A stretch of 64,000 bases of DNA from Saprospiraceae bacterium (GTDB lineage Bacteria; Bacteroidota; Bacteroidia; Chitinophagales; Saprospiraceae). Location of the stretch: contig JALHLK010000021.1 in the NCBI GenBank assembly GCA_022844565.1, positions 1 to 64,000 on the forward strand. The letters run 5' to 3'. The translations under genes were made by a program, and so were the position numbers. This document shows, one piece after another, positions 8,912 through 17,753 of the stretch. Every line of letters starts with the position of its first letter. Positions within the stretch are counted from its first letter, which is position 1. The notes beneath the pieces were generated by a model. It had not been told where the DNA came from and searched no databases. It saw only the letters and a program-made list of their open reading frames with translations.

Positions 8912-10939
8912 TTAATTAATTGGTAATTGAATAATGAATATGGAGCCTTCTCCTTCCTTCGTTTCCACTTTCAGTTCTCCGCCATGTGCTTTCACAATGT
9001 CATAACTCAAACTCAATCCTAAGCCTGTTCCTTGTCCCGTCGGTTTGGTCGTGAAAAAGGGTTGGAAGATCTTGTCTTTGATGGTCTCGGGGATGCCGAG
9101 GCCGTTGTCTTTTATGGCTATTAGGAGTTGGTCTTTAGCTGTTGGGAGTTGGCTGTTGGCTGTCCGTTGGGTGGTGATTGATACGGTTGGTATATAGTCA
9201 TGCACTTGTGGTTGGCCGCCCTTACCCCCGGCCCCTGAAGGGGAGCCCGCCCGCTCAATGTCTTTATTCCTTTCATTTACGGCATAAAATGCGTTTGTCA
9301 TTAGATTTAATAAAACTCTGCCGATGTCTTGGGGGATTACTTCTACTTTGGGCAGATTAGGATCAAAATGAGTTTCCATAGTGGCATTGAAGTCTTTATT
9401 TTTGGCTTTTTGGCCTTGATAGGCTAGCCTGAGATAATCATTGCATAGTGCATTAATATCGGTGGCTTCTTTTTGGCCGGTACTGGTGCGCGAGTGTTCG
9501 AGCATACCTTTTACAATGTCGGATGCGCGTTTGCCATGTTGGTTGATTTTCTCTAGATTTTGCTTTATATCAGAAGAAATTGCTTTAGCTTCTTCAATAT
9601 CGCCTTTATCCAATTCTTCGGTCATTTCCACAATAAGTTCGTTGCTCACTTCACTAAAGTTATTGACAAAATTCAAAGGATTCTGGATCTCATGGGCAAT
9701 GCCAGCGGTAAGTTCTCCTAGTGATGCCATTTTTTCTGATTGGATGAGTTGGGCTTGGGTGGATTTGAGTTGAGAGAGTGTTGATTCTACTTTGGCTTTT
9801 TGTTCTTGTAAAACAATATTGGCTTTTTGTTTATTTTTAAAATTTCGATAAATTAGAATCATAATAACAAAAAATGACAACAATAAACCCAATAAAACAT
9901 TTATTCTGATCTTATTCCTATATTTTATTTCATTAAGATTGAGTTCATTCTGAAGAAGTTCTTCGTTAAACTTAAAACCTAAAATCTGTCTTTGTTTTTC
10001 TTGATTATATAATATATCCCTAGTACTCACAGCCAGTTTGTAATACTCATAAGCTTTTTTCGTATTGGTAGTTTCATAAATGTTGGAAAGAATAAAAAAT
10101 GTTTCTATTTTTTCTTTATTAAACTTTTTTTTCTGCGATAAATCCAATGCTTTGTTTGCGTATAAAAAGGCAGAATCAAGTTGATTTTTTTTCAGGTATA
10201 GTGATGATAAACTATTATAAGCGGCTGGTAAATCTTTTGAATTTTCATTCAATTGACTAATACTTTCATAGTAATAATAAAATGCAAGACTGTCATTATT
10301 CATTTTTTCCGTTGAGCGGCCAGCAACCCAAGAAATCCAACCACTTTTAGATTTAAACTTGCTCAGAAGTTTTAAAGACTTTTCAATATAAATGTTTGCT
10401 GAGTCATATTTTCCCATTCTGTAATAAAGATCGCCCATTGCAGCATTAACCATTGCAAAAGAAGAAGAATCTTTTTTTGCTTCCAAAATATTTTTTATTT
10501 CAAACCCCAGTTTTAACGCTTCTTTATAATCTCCGAAATCTCTAAAATAGTTAAATAAACCTCCAGTTAATACTTTTATAATTAAAGATGTATCATTGAT
10601 AGATTTACCATGCTTATATATAGGATAGGTCAATTTTATTGCGGTTGAAAAATCTCCCAATTCCCACGATTTATTGGCGATATACAATTTACGATCATTT
10701 TCATCTTTTTTGTAATTTATTTTTTGTGCTAGTGTCAGGCCGCGAGTGGCCCACAAAATAGCAGAATCTGGCAAAGAATTTTTACTAAAGTAATAACTAA
10801 GTTCAAAGGAAAGATTGACCCGATTGGTTTCATCCTTTGTATTCAAGAGTAATGTTAGTAAACTATCTTTTACATGATCTTGAGCATTTAGCCCCTCTCT
10901 AGAGCCAAATAAAAATAATATCAAGAATAATTTCTTCAT
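8912..10939 (-). CDS. TPR sensor histidine kinase
   Basis: This 675-aa protein has a signal peptide, TPR-like repeats (about 25-320), one TM (about 346-364), then HisKA with His416 and a HATPase with all boxes intact. The DHp loop is the VEMTEELDKGDIEEAKAIS variant, shared almost word for word with the propeller kinase at 24166-27888. That suggests exchange of kinase cores between unrelated sensors. The post-N-box loop has the SPSGAGGKGG insert, and the D-box strand carries the TANSQLPTAKDQ extension shared with the gene at 6806-8902. The start codon overlaps the previous stop as ATGA, so translation is probably coupled. Confidence 0.93.
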   Translation of the reverse strand: MKKLFLILFLFGSREGLNAQDHVKDSLLTLLLNTKDETNRVNLSFELSYYFSKNSLPDSAILWATRGLTLAQKINYKKDENDRKLYIANKSWELGDFSTAIKLTYPIYKHGKSINDTSLIIKVLTGGLFNYFRDFGDYKEALKLGFEIKNILEAKKDSSSFAMVNAAMGDLYYRMGKYDSANIYIEKSLKLLSKFKSKSGWISWVAGRSTEKMNNDSLAFYYYYESISQLNENSKDLPAAYNSLSSLYLKKNQLDSAFLYANKALDLSQKKKFNKEKIETFFILSNIYETTNTKKAYEYYKLAVSTRDILYNQEKQRQILGFKFNEELLQNELNLNEIKYRNKIRINVLLGLLLSFFVIMILIYRNFKNKQKANIVLQEQKAKVESTLSQLKSTQAQLIQSEKMASLGELTAGIAHEIQNPLNFVNNFSEVSNELIVEMTEELDKGDIEEAKAISSDIKQNLEKINQHGKRASDIVKGMLEHSRTSTGQKEATDINALCNDYLRLAYQGQKAKNKDFNATMETHFDPNLPKVEVIPQDIGRVLLNLMTNAFYAVNERNKDIERAGSPSGAGGKGGQPQVHDYIPTVSITTQRTANSQLPTAKDQLLIAIKDNGLGIPETIKDKIFQPFFTTKPTGQGTGLGLSLSYDIVKAHGGELKVETKEGEGSIFIIQLPIN

Positions 10940-13173
10940 GCTAAATTATTTTGAATTGGTAATTGAATAATAAATTCCGATCCTACTCCATCAGTTGTTT
11001 CCATACTTAACTTCCCACCATGTGCCTTCACAATATCATAACTCAAGCTCAAGCCTAACCCAGTTCCCTGCCCGGTAGGTTTGGTGGTAAAGAAGGGTTG
11101 AAAGATTTTGTCTTTGATGGTCTCGGGGATGCCGGGGCCGTTGTCTTTTACGGCTATTAGCAGTTCGCTATTAGCTGTCAGCTGGGTGGTGATGGATACG
11201 GTTGGTAGGTAGTCATGCACTTGTGGTTGGCCGCCCTTACCCCCGGCCCCTGAAGGGGAGACTGCCCGCTCAATGTCTTCATTCCTTTCATTTACGGCAT
11301 AAAATGCGTTGGTCATTAGATTTAATAAAACTCTGCCGATGTCTTGGGGGATTACTTCTACTTTGGGCAGATTAGGATCAAAATGAGTTGCCATAGTGGC
11401 ATTGAAGTCTTTATTTTTGGCTTTTTGCCCTTGATAGGCTAGCCTGAGGTAATCACCGCATAGGGCATTGATGTCTGTGGGCTCTTTTTGTCCGGTGCTC
11501 GTGCGCGAGTGCTCGAGCATACCTTTTACAATGTCGGATGCACGTTTGCCATGTTGGTTGATTTTGGATTGGTTTTGAGATAAATCACCAAATAATTCCT
11601 CAATATATTCTTTATCTTTTGAAGATATTATTATTCCTCCGTCGGGGGTTAGGGGGCTTTTTTCAATTTCTTCTTTTAAATCTTTTACCAGATCCACACT
11701 CAATTCCGAGAAGTTATTGACAAAATTCAGCGGGTTTTGTATTTCGTGAGCGATGCCTGCGGTAAGTTCACCGAGAGAAGCGAGTTTTTCGGATTGGATG
11801 AGTTGGGCTTGGGTCGATTTTAATTCGATAAGGGATTTTTCTAACTCTGATGTTCTTTTCGTCACCTGCACTTCAAGCGAAATATTTTGTTGTTCTAATA
11901 ATTCTTTTTTTTCTTCTGTGATACGAATTACGTTCTTCGCTGCGGCCTCACGTTCTGCTAGAATTTCTTTGTAGCTGAGTGCAACATAAATAAGAAGAAG
12001 TATGGGTGCGCTCAACAGGACAAAAGCTTTTAATAAATTTTCAAATTCATAAAAGCTATCAAGATAGTATTTATGGAGAAAGACCCAAACTAACGATCCT
12101 ACAGTAAGTGCAGTCATAGCAAATACAACAGTCCACTCAATCTTTTTAATCTTTTGTCGGGAATTGAAAACCAACCAAACAAAATATCCCAACAAGGCCG
12201 CCTCTACAAAACCAAAAGGCCATGAAATGTTGAATAGATGTCCCAATGCACTCGTAAAGGGCATAAGTGTTACAATAGAAATAGTTATCCATGATATCTT
12301 TTTTTTCAAAACCCATTCGGTAATCAAAAGCGTTAGGGCATGCATTACCGGGAGGAATAGTCCATTGGCAACAAGAAATATTGCCTTTTCTGCTATATAG
12401 TTTAATTCATTAAAAACACGATAAAACGAACTTATTGCTGCGAGCAAAACAACTGTGTTGAGAATGGTGGCTAATTGAAATATTTTTTGATTGGGATTCA
12501 AGTATAGTAACAATAGAAAAAGGACTAACAACAGAGCAGAAACTGAAATGCTCAACGTACCCAGTACATAGCTCTCCTTAGTTTTTGAAGTAACCGAATT
12601 ATCAAATGCAGGACCCGTAAGCGAAATAAAATCTAAGAGGTTGCGTGGCTTAAGCCTTAACTCACGTTGAGTAAATAAAGTTTCATAATCAACCACATGA
12701 ATGGCAAATAGATATTCCTTTTCTGGAACCAGATAAAGGGGCTTGGCATATTTAAGCATAGGGTTAAATGCTTGATAAGGGTTACCGGTATTACCAAAGG
12801 AATGAACCAATAATCCGTCTACATACACATCGGTGGCAGCCCATAATTGCCGTGTAATACCAACCGGAATATCCTGGAAAGATTTATCCAATTTAATTTT
12901 TATTCGGAACCATCCCTCTACTCTGCCGGAATCATCCGCAAGCTTAGCTGAAAGTTGAGCTGGCTTGAATTTTTTCCAATCATTATTATCTAAATGGGGA
13001 TTAGCCCAGTCAACATTATTTCCTTGTTTAAATACCCAGCCTTGCAAATCCGCCAATTGAATTTGTTGATTTTTATCAAACTGTTTGGTGGAGAGTATTA
13101 TCACCTGAGTTTGCGCAAAGCTATCGTGAGCCAGCATAAAGATGATAAAAGTTATGATTAGGTAACTTCTCAT
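10936..13173 (-). CDS. Seven-TM sensor histidine kinase with jelly-roll ectodomain
   Basis: This 745-aa protein has a signal peptide (1-21) and an extracytoplasmic beta-rich domain (about 25-195) with GWFRIKIKLD and DVYVDGLLVHSFG. These are features of galactose-binding-like domains in front of 7TMR-DISM modules. Seven hydrophobic helices follow (about 200-395), then a coiled coil, HisKA (His476) and HATPase. The DHp loop contains the in-frame PLTPDGG repeat (11636-11656) and the post-N-box loop the SPSGAGG repeat. Both are nearly identical to those of the TPR kinase at 15315-17462. Carbohydrate or small-molecule sensing is plausible by family but not shown. The closest relative by input domain is the gene at 52587-54833. 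Confidence 0.92.
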   Translation of the reverse strand: MRSYLIITFIIFMLAHDSFAQTQVIILSTKQFDKNQQIQLADLQGWVFKQGNNVDWANPHLDNNDWKKFKPAQLSAKLADDSGRVEGWFRIKIKLDKSFQDIPVGITRQLWAATDVYVDGLLVHSFGNTGNPYQAFNPMLKYAKPLYLVPEKEYLFAIHVVDYETLFTQRELRLKPRNLLDFISLTGPAFDNSVTSKTKESYVLGTLSISVSALLLVLFLLLLYLNPNQKIFQLATILNTVVLLAAISSFYRVFNELNYIAEKAIFLVANGLFLPVMHALTLLITEWVLKKKISWITISIVTLMPFTSALGHLFNISWPFGFVEAALLGYFVWLVFNSRQKIKKIEWTVVFAMTALTVGSLVWVFLHKYYLDSFYEFENLLKAFVLLSAPILLLIYVALSYKEILAEREAAAKNVIRITEEKKELLEQQNISLEVQVTKRTSELEKSLIELKSTQAQLIQSEKLASLGELTAGIAHEIQNPLNFVNNFSELSVDLVKDLKEEIEKSPLTPDGGIIISSKDKEYIEELFGDLSQNQSKINQHGKRASDIVKGMLEHSRTSTGQKEPTDINALCGDYLRLAYQGQKAKNKDFNATMATHFDPNLPKVEVIPQDIGRVLLNLMTNAFYAVNERNEDIERAVSPSGAGGKGGQPQVHDYLPTVSITTQLTANSELLIAVKDNGPGIPETIKDKIFQPFFTTKPTGQGTGLGLSLSYDIVKAHGGKLSMETTDGVGSEFIIQLPIQNNLA
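11636..11656. repeat. PDGG repeat family in DHp hairpin loops (4 copies)
   Basis: CCTCCGTCGGGGGTTAGGGG occurs at 11636-11656 and 16009-16029. The diverged form CCCCCATCTGGGGCTAG is at 13843-13859 and 18400-18416. All encode P-D-G-G between the two DHp helices. From memory the sequence resembles dispersed CCCCTAACCCCC-type repeats of Bacteroidota genomes. Confidence 0.7.
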
Positions 13174-13184
13174 GTATAGTTTTT

Positions 13185-15305
13185 TTAAATTGGTAAATGA
13201 ATACTAAATAATGTTCCCTCATTTTCCTTAGTCTCAACTTTCAATTCCCCGCCATGCGCTTTTACAATATCGTAACTCAATGATAATCCCAAACCTGTTC
13301 CTTGACCTGTTGGTTTTGTGGTAAAGAAAGGTTGGAATATTTTGGCTTTAATGTCTTCGGACATGCCTGTGCCGTTGTCTTTTACAGCTATTAGCACTTG
13401 GCTATTAGCTGTTAGCTGGGTACTTACGGTTACTTTGGGTTCATATCCTGTTTCTCCTTTTTTGCTTCTTTCGTTTACTGTACTTCGACTTCGCTCAGCA
13501 CAAGCCCAAAAAGCATTATTGATCAAATTCAGCAACACCCGCCCCATGTCTTGGGAAATGACTTCGACTTTCGGCAGGTTTTCATCAAAATCTGTCTGAT
13601 AATCAGCATTAAAATCCTTGTCTTTTGCCCTCAAACCATGATACGAAAGCCGTAAATATTCATCGGCCAATTTGTTGATGTCCGTCAAAGTACGTTCGCC
13701 TGTGCTTGTGCGCGAGTGTTCGAGCATACCTTTCACGATGTCGGAGGCGCGTTTGCCGTGTTGGTTGATTTTGGATTGATTTTGGGATAAATCACCTAGT
13801 ATTTCATCAATGTATTTTTTGTCTTTTTTGGCAATTATAATTCCCCCATCTGGGGCTAGTTGGCTTTTATCAATTTCCTCTTTCAACTCTTTTGCCAAAT
13901 CCACGCTGAGTTCAGAAAAATTATTTACGAAGTTAAGTGGATTTTGAATTTCGTGAGCAATACCTGCAGTGAGTTCGCCTAAACTAGCGAGCTTTTCGGA
14001 TTGGATCAGTTGGGCTTGGGTGGATTTGAGTTCCGTCAATGCCTTTTCAATTTTGTTTTTTTGAAGATTTATCTCTTCGTTTTTGCCTTGTAAAACTGTA
14101 TTTGCTTTTTGTTTTTGGCGATTGTTGCGATAAAGGAAAAACCCGATGATGGAAAGAAAGGCAAGTACTGCAAGAAATCCATACGTCCTGATTTTTGATT
14201 GCGTTTCTATTTGCTGCTTTTCCAATTCCTGCAAACGGGTGGCTTCGCTGAGCAACAAACTCTGAAAGTTGGCCAGGTTCTTGTATTTTTCTTTATTCCA
14301 CGCATCTCTTGTAGTGAGGGTAAGCCCTTGGTATTTAAAAGCACTATCCAGTTGATTGTTGAGCAAATACGCTTTGTATAAGTCCTCGTAAACTCCTCCG
14401 TCCCTAAACCATTTAGTATTTATCAATCCTGGCTCGGAAGCTACTTCGTATGCTTTTTTTGCATAGTAAAGAGAAGAATCTTTATCCACACCATTCAGAT
14501 GTACCGAGGACAGCGTTTTATATACCCGTAACAACATAATCCTGTTAGTTCCCTTATATTCGGTAGCAACTTGCAGTGCCTGATAGAGATACTTTCTCCC
14601 CAGTTTGTCATTCTTCGCCTTAAGGTTCTTACCTGCCAGAGTCCAAATAGGCCAGCTCTTCCATTCACTATTGATCTGTTCAAAAAACTTCAGGGACTTC
14701 TGTGCATATACTTCCACAGAGTCAAGCAGGTCTGCATCATAATACTGACTTGCAATAGATGCCGAAACAATTGCTATTCTAAAATAATCTTCATTTAATG
14801 ACGCTATCTTTACACTTTCTTTAAAATGAAAAATGGCCTGTTCTGTATTTCCTGTTTCTTCCATTAATTGCCCATACTGCTGATGGGTCCAAGCCAACCT
14901 ATTTAATCTTAATTCGGCAGGTGTCTTATTGCCCAAACCAACCGCATTTTTTTCGGAAGCGGAGTTTTGCAAAATTTTAAATGATAGTAATAAATTTTTC
15001 AGTGATGATGCATATTCTCCTTTGTGCCTTAATGCGTTTGCTTGCGAATTCAAAAAACGTCCTTCGGATAATGACTGCTTGCTTTTTCGGGCAATAGGCA
15101 AACCCTTCGACGCATAAATTAGCACAGAGTCATAATTTGATGCCTCATAATATAGGATAAGGCCAATATATGACCTTAACTTAATGGAGTCGTGTGTAGC
15201 GGTATTGAGTGCATTCCTTAGGCTGTCAATTTTGGATTGTTGGGCAAAGGATGTGGCCATAATAAACAGCGTTAGCAATAGTGTTGTAAATGATTTCATG
15301 TACAT
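13185..15305 (-). CDS. TPR sensor histidine kinase with repeat inserted after the N box
   Basis: The frame opens at 15305 (706 aa), but Met3 at 15299 gives a cleaner signal peptide (MKSFTTLLLTLF...). TPR-like repeats lie at about 30-345, a TM at about 374-392, His451 in HEIQN and a complete HATPase at the end. The core belongs to a sub-type shared only with 17754-19760 (ISQDMGRV, NNAFWA, DNGTGM): 473 nt are identical between the two (13504-13976 and 18061-18533). Relative to that sister, 24 nt (13479-13502) are inserted in frame directly after the N box, adding CAERSRST. The insert reads as the common repeat CTGAGCGAAGTCGAAGT. Catalytic boxes remain intact, so activity may be kept. Confidence 0.92.
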   Translation of the reverse strand: MYMKSFTTLLLTLFIMATSFAQQSKIDSLRNALNTATHDSIKLRSYIGLILYYEASNYDSVLIYASKGLPIARKSKQSLSEGRFLNSQANALRHKGEYASSLKNLLLSFKILQNSASEKNAVGLGNKTPAELRLNRLAWTHQQYGQLMEETGNTEQAIFHFKESVKIASLNEDYFRIAIVSASIASQYYDADLLDSVEVYAQKSLKFFEQINSEWKSWPIWTLAGKNLKAKNDKLGRKYLYQALQVATEYKGTNRIMLLRVYKTLSSVHLNGVDKDSSLYYAKKAYEVASEPGLINTKWFRDGGVYEDLYKAYLLNNQLDSAFKYQGLTLTTRDAWNKEKYKNLANFQSLLLSEATRLQELEKQQIETQSKIRTYGFLAVLAFLSIIGFFLYRNNRQKQKANTVLQGKNEEINLQKNKIEKALTELKSTQAQLIQSEKLASLGELTAGIAHEIQNPLNFVNNFSELSVDLAKELKEEIDKSQLAPDGGIIIAKKDKKYIDEILGDLSQNQSKINQHGKRASDIVKGMLEHSRTSTGERTLTDINKLADEYLRLSYHGLRAKDKDFNADYQTDFDENLPKVEVISQDMGRVLLNLINNAFWACAERSRSTVNERSKKGETGYEPKVTVSTQLTANSQVLIAVKDNGTGMSEDIKAKIFQPFFTTKPTGQGTGLGLSLSYDIVKAHGGELKVETKENEGTLFSIHLPI
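13479..13502 (-). repeat. 24-nt in-frame repeat insertion inside a kinase domain
   Basis: Against the sister gene (near 18059), 24 extra nucleotides sit between the N-box codons and VNERS. The minus-strand core CTGAGCGAAGTCGAAGT is, from memory, a very frequent dispersed repeat in Bacteroidota. A multiple of three preserved the frame. Confidence 0.75.
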
Positions 15306-15314
15306 TATGGTATT

Positions 15315-17462
15315 TTATGCAATTGTTATTGGTAGTTGAATGATAAATATTGAGCCTTCACCTTCCACACTTTCCACTTCCAAAGTCCCTCCATGTGCAT
15401 TCACTATATCATAAGATAGCGAAAGTCCTAAGCCAGTTCCTTGGCCTGTAGGTTTGGTGGTGAAAAAGGGCTGGAAGATTTTGTCTTTGATAGTATCGGA
15501 TATACCATTACCATTGTCCTTTACGGCTATTAGCAGTTGGCTATTAGCTGTTAGCTCGGTGGTGATTGATACGGTTGGAATATAGTCATGCACTTGTGGT
15601 TGGCCGCCCTTACCCCCGGCCCCTGAAGGGGAGACTGCCCGCTCAATGTCTTCATTCCTTTCATTTACGGCATAAAATGCGTTTGTCATTAGATTTAATA
15701 AAACTCTGCCGATGTCTTGGGGGATTACTTCTACTTTGGGCAGATTAGGATCAAAATGAGTTTCCATAGTGGCATTGAAGTCTTTATTTTTGGCTTTTTG
15801 GCCTTGATAGGCTAGCCTGAGGTAATCACCGCATAGGGCATTAATGTCTGTGGGCTCTTTTTGTCCGGTGCTGGTGCGGGAGTGTTCGAGCATACCCTTC
15901 ACAATGTCTGATGCGCGTTTGCCGTGGTGGTTGATTTTGGATTGGTTTTGAGATAAATCACCAAATAATTCCTCAATATATTCTTTATCTTTTGAAGATA
16001 TTAGTATTCCTCCGTCGGGGGTTAGGGGGCTTTTTTCAATTTCTTCTTTTAAATCTTTTACCAGATCCACACTCAATTCCGAGAAGTTATTGACAAAGTT
16101 GAGCGGGTTTTGTATTTCATGAGCGATGCCTGCTGTTAGTTCCCCAAGCGAAGCCATTTTCTCGGATTGGATGAGTTGGGATTGGGTAGATTTGAGTTCT
16201 TGTAAAGTGCTTTCTACTTTATTTTTCTGTTCTTGCAAAACAGTATTTGCTATCTGCTTTTGTCTATTGTTGCGATAAAGAAATAATGCAACAGCCAGGA
16301 TACCAAACAGGACAGCAAGCAGACCAAGTAGTTTCAAGTTATTGGCATAGGCTGTTTTTTCTTCATCCAGTTTCTTCAGCCGTAGCTGTTCATTGAAAGA
16401 AAATTGTTGGAATTTGGTGAGATTGTCAATTCTTACATTTTTAAGACTGTCGTTTAGGGCGTAAGATAATTGTGCATATTTTAAGGCGCTGTCTGTTCTA
16501 TTGTATAGCTGGTTTGCACTATAAAGACGTATATATGATCGTAATAAAGCTCCTCTTAGGTCTGTAATCTTGGCTGTCTCAAATGCTTTTTTTGCATAAT
16601 ACAAACTAGAGTCTTTAACATTCTGCTGGCCGAATAAATTAGAGAGAATAGAATAGGAGTCACCTAAGGATCTTTGATAGTTGGTGGCTTTATTGATATC
16701 AAGAGATTTTCGGGCAAAAACTAAGGCGGAATCAAACATTTTCCTGTCCAAATAAATCCGAGACATTCTAAGAAATACTGATCCTGTTCTTTGATAACCA
16801 GCTGCTTCTGCAACCTTCAATGCTTTATTACAAGCAAGTAATACAGAATCTGGCGGTAAAAGATTTATTAAGTTTCCATAATTAAGAAATACTACTTTAC
16901 CATTATTTATAGATTCCCCCAATTTTATACCTTCCAAGTAATGCGACCTTTGTTTTTCTTTTTCCCCTAAAAAACCCCATAGGTTGCCCATCATTTGATA
17001 GTTCATAGCTAAAATAGAAATGCGTGCTTCATGGCTATTTTTTGAATTGGAAAATGTCCATGGCCGCCAATTGTCTGCTTCATTTTTTTCATCTGCGGCC
17101 AGTTTCATTGATGCTGAATGGTAATCATAACTTTTCATTAAATCGCCTAATGTTGCCAAACAATAACCTGTTTGGCTATAAGCATCAGCTTGCCATAGCT
17201 TCATGTTTAATTTTTTAGCCAGTACTAATTGCTGTTCATGATAATAATAACCGCTGTCTGCTATATAATCCTGGTAATAAAACCCCAGGCTGCGGTAGGC
17301 TGCCATCCTTACGGTATCATTTTTTTCTCTTTGCAAAGAAAGTTTCAGGCTATCTGCCTGCTGTGCATTTATGTATCCCCAGGTAGCGTCTATCTGTGCT
17401 ATTGAGCAGAGTGGTAGCAAGCAAAGCAGGGATAGGATTAAAGATGTTGTTATTTTATTCAT
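15315..17462 (-). CDS. TPR sensor histidine kinase
   Basis: This 715-aa protein has a signal peptide (1-22), TPR-like repeats (about 30-355; FDSALVFARKSLDI, KDSSLYYAKKAFE), one TM (about 378-396), His448 and a complete HATPase (D box DNGNGIS). The DHp loop holds the PLTPDGG repeat and the post-N-box loop the SPSGAGG repeat, matching 10936-13173 nearly base for base although the input domains differ entirely. Its ATG overlaps the TGA of the degraded DUF1016 gene upstream (ATGA), so the broken gene may still matter for translational coupling. Confidence 0.93.
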   Translation of the reverse strand: MNKITTSLILSLLCLLPLCSIAQIDATWGYINAQQADSLKLSLQREKNDTVRMAAYRSLGFYYQDYIADSGYYYHEQQLVLAKKLNMKLWQADAYSQTGYCLATLGDLMKSYDYHSASMKLAADEKNEADNWRPWTFSNSKNSHEARISILAMNYQMMGNLWGFLGEKEKQRSHYLEGIKLGESINNGKVVFLNYGNLINLLPPDSVLLACNKALKVAEAAGYQRTGSVFLRMSRIYLDRKMFDSALVFARKSLDINKATNYQRSLGDSYSILSNLFGQQNVKDSSLYYAKKAFETAKITDLRGALLRSYIRLYSANQLYNRTDSALKYAQLSYALNDSLKNVRIDNLTKFQQFSFNEQLRLKKLDEEKTAYANNLKLLGLLAVLFGILAVALFLYRNNRQKQIANTVLQEQKNKVESTLQELKSTQSQLIQSEKMASLGELTAGIAHEIQNPLNFVNNFSELSVDLVKDLKEEIEKSPLTPDGGILISSKDKEYIEELFGDLSQNQSKINHHGKRASDIVKGMLEHSRTSTGQKEPTDINALCGDYLRLAYQGQKAKNKDFNATMETHFDPNLPKVEVIPQDIGRVLLNLMTNAFYAVNERNEDIERAVSPSGAGGKGGQPQVHDYIPTVSITTELTANSQLLIAVKDNGNGISDTIKDKIFQPFFTTKPTGQGTGLGLSLSYDIVNAHGGTLEVESVEGEGSIFIIQLPITIA

Positions 17463-17751
17463 TTTCTTATGATTTTTTTTTGTAGCGACACTTCAGCGAG
17501 TGATCGTTCACGTTCTAATTGGGCTTTCAATTGATTTTCAGTAGGCAAATACAAAAGATACTTTGATGAAAACAATTGCTGTATTCAGCACGCTCTTTGC
17601 CTAGGTGTTCTTCTTCTACAATTAGGTGCCCGAGCTCCCAATATGTTTTTACCATACTGGAATTTACTGCGTGGTAAGCGGTTTTACGACCATTTTCAAT
17701 AATTATTCTAGAATCCGAATGTAATCTATCCATGTTTTTTATTATCTCCAT
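17459..17751 (-). pseudogene. Internally deleted, frameshifted DUF1016/YhcG-like gene
   Basis: From ATG 17751 the first about 60 residues match the start of DUF1016 (YhcG-type PDDEXK nuclease) proteins: GRKTAYHAVNSSMVKTYWEL and GHLIVEEEHLGKERAEY. The frame then runs to an early stop near 17527. In a shifted frame, 17572-17459 encodes KYLLYLPTENQLKAQLERER, the typical DUF1016 C terminus, ending in a TGA that overlaps the next ATG. The middle, including the nuclease core (roughly 200-250 residues in full-length members), is missing. It starts 2 nt after the stop of 17754-19760. This is the only non-kinase remnant recognised in the array. Confidence 0.8.
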
Positions 17752-17753
17752 TT

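Noticed and set aside
9178-9360. Plus-strand ORFs with related sequence at 9178 and 15566 (and others over the kinase cores)
   Set aside because: They are mirror frames of duplicated kinase-core DNA; their similarity follows from the duplication on the minus strand.
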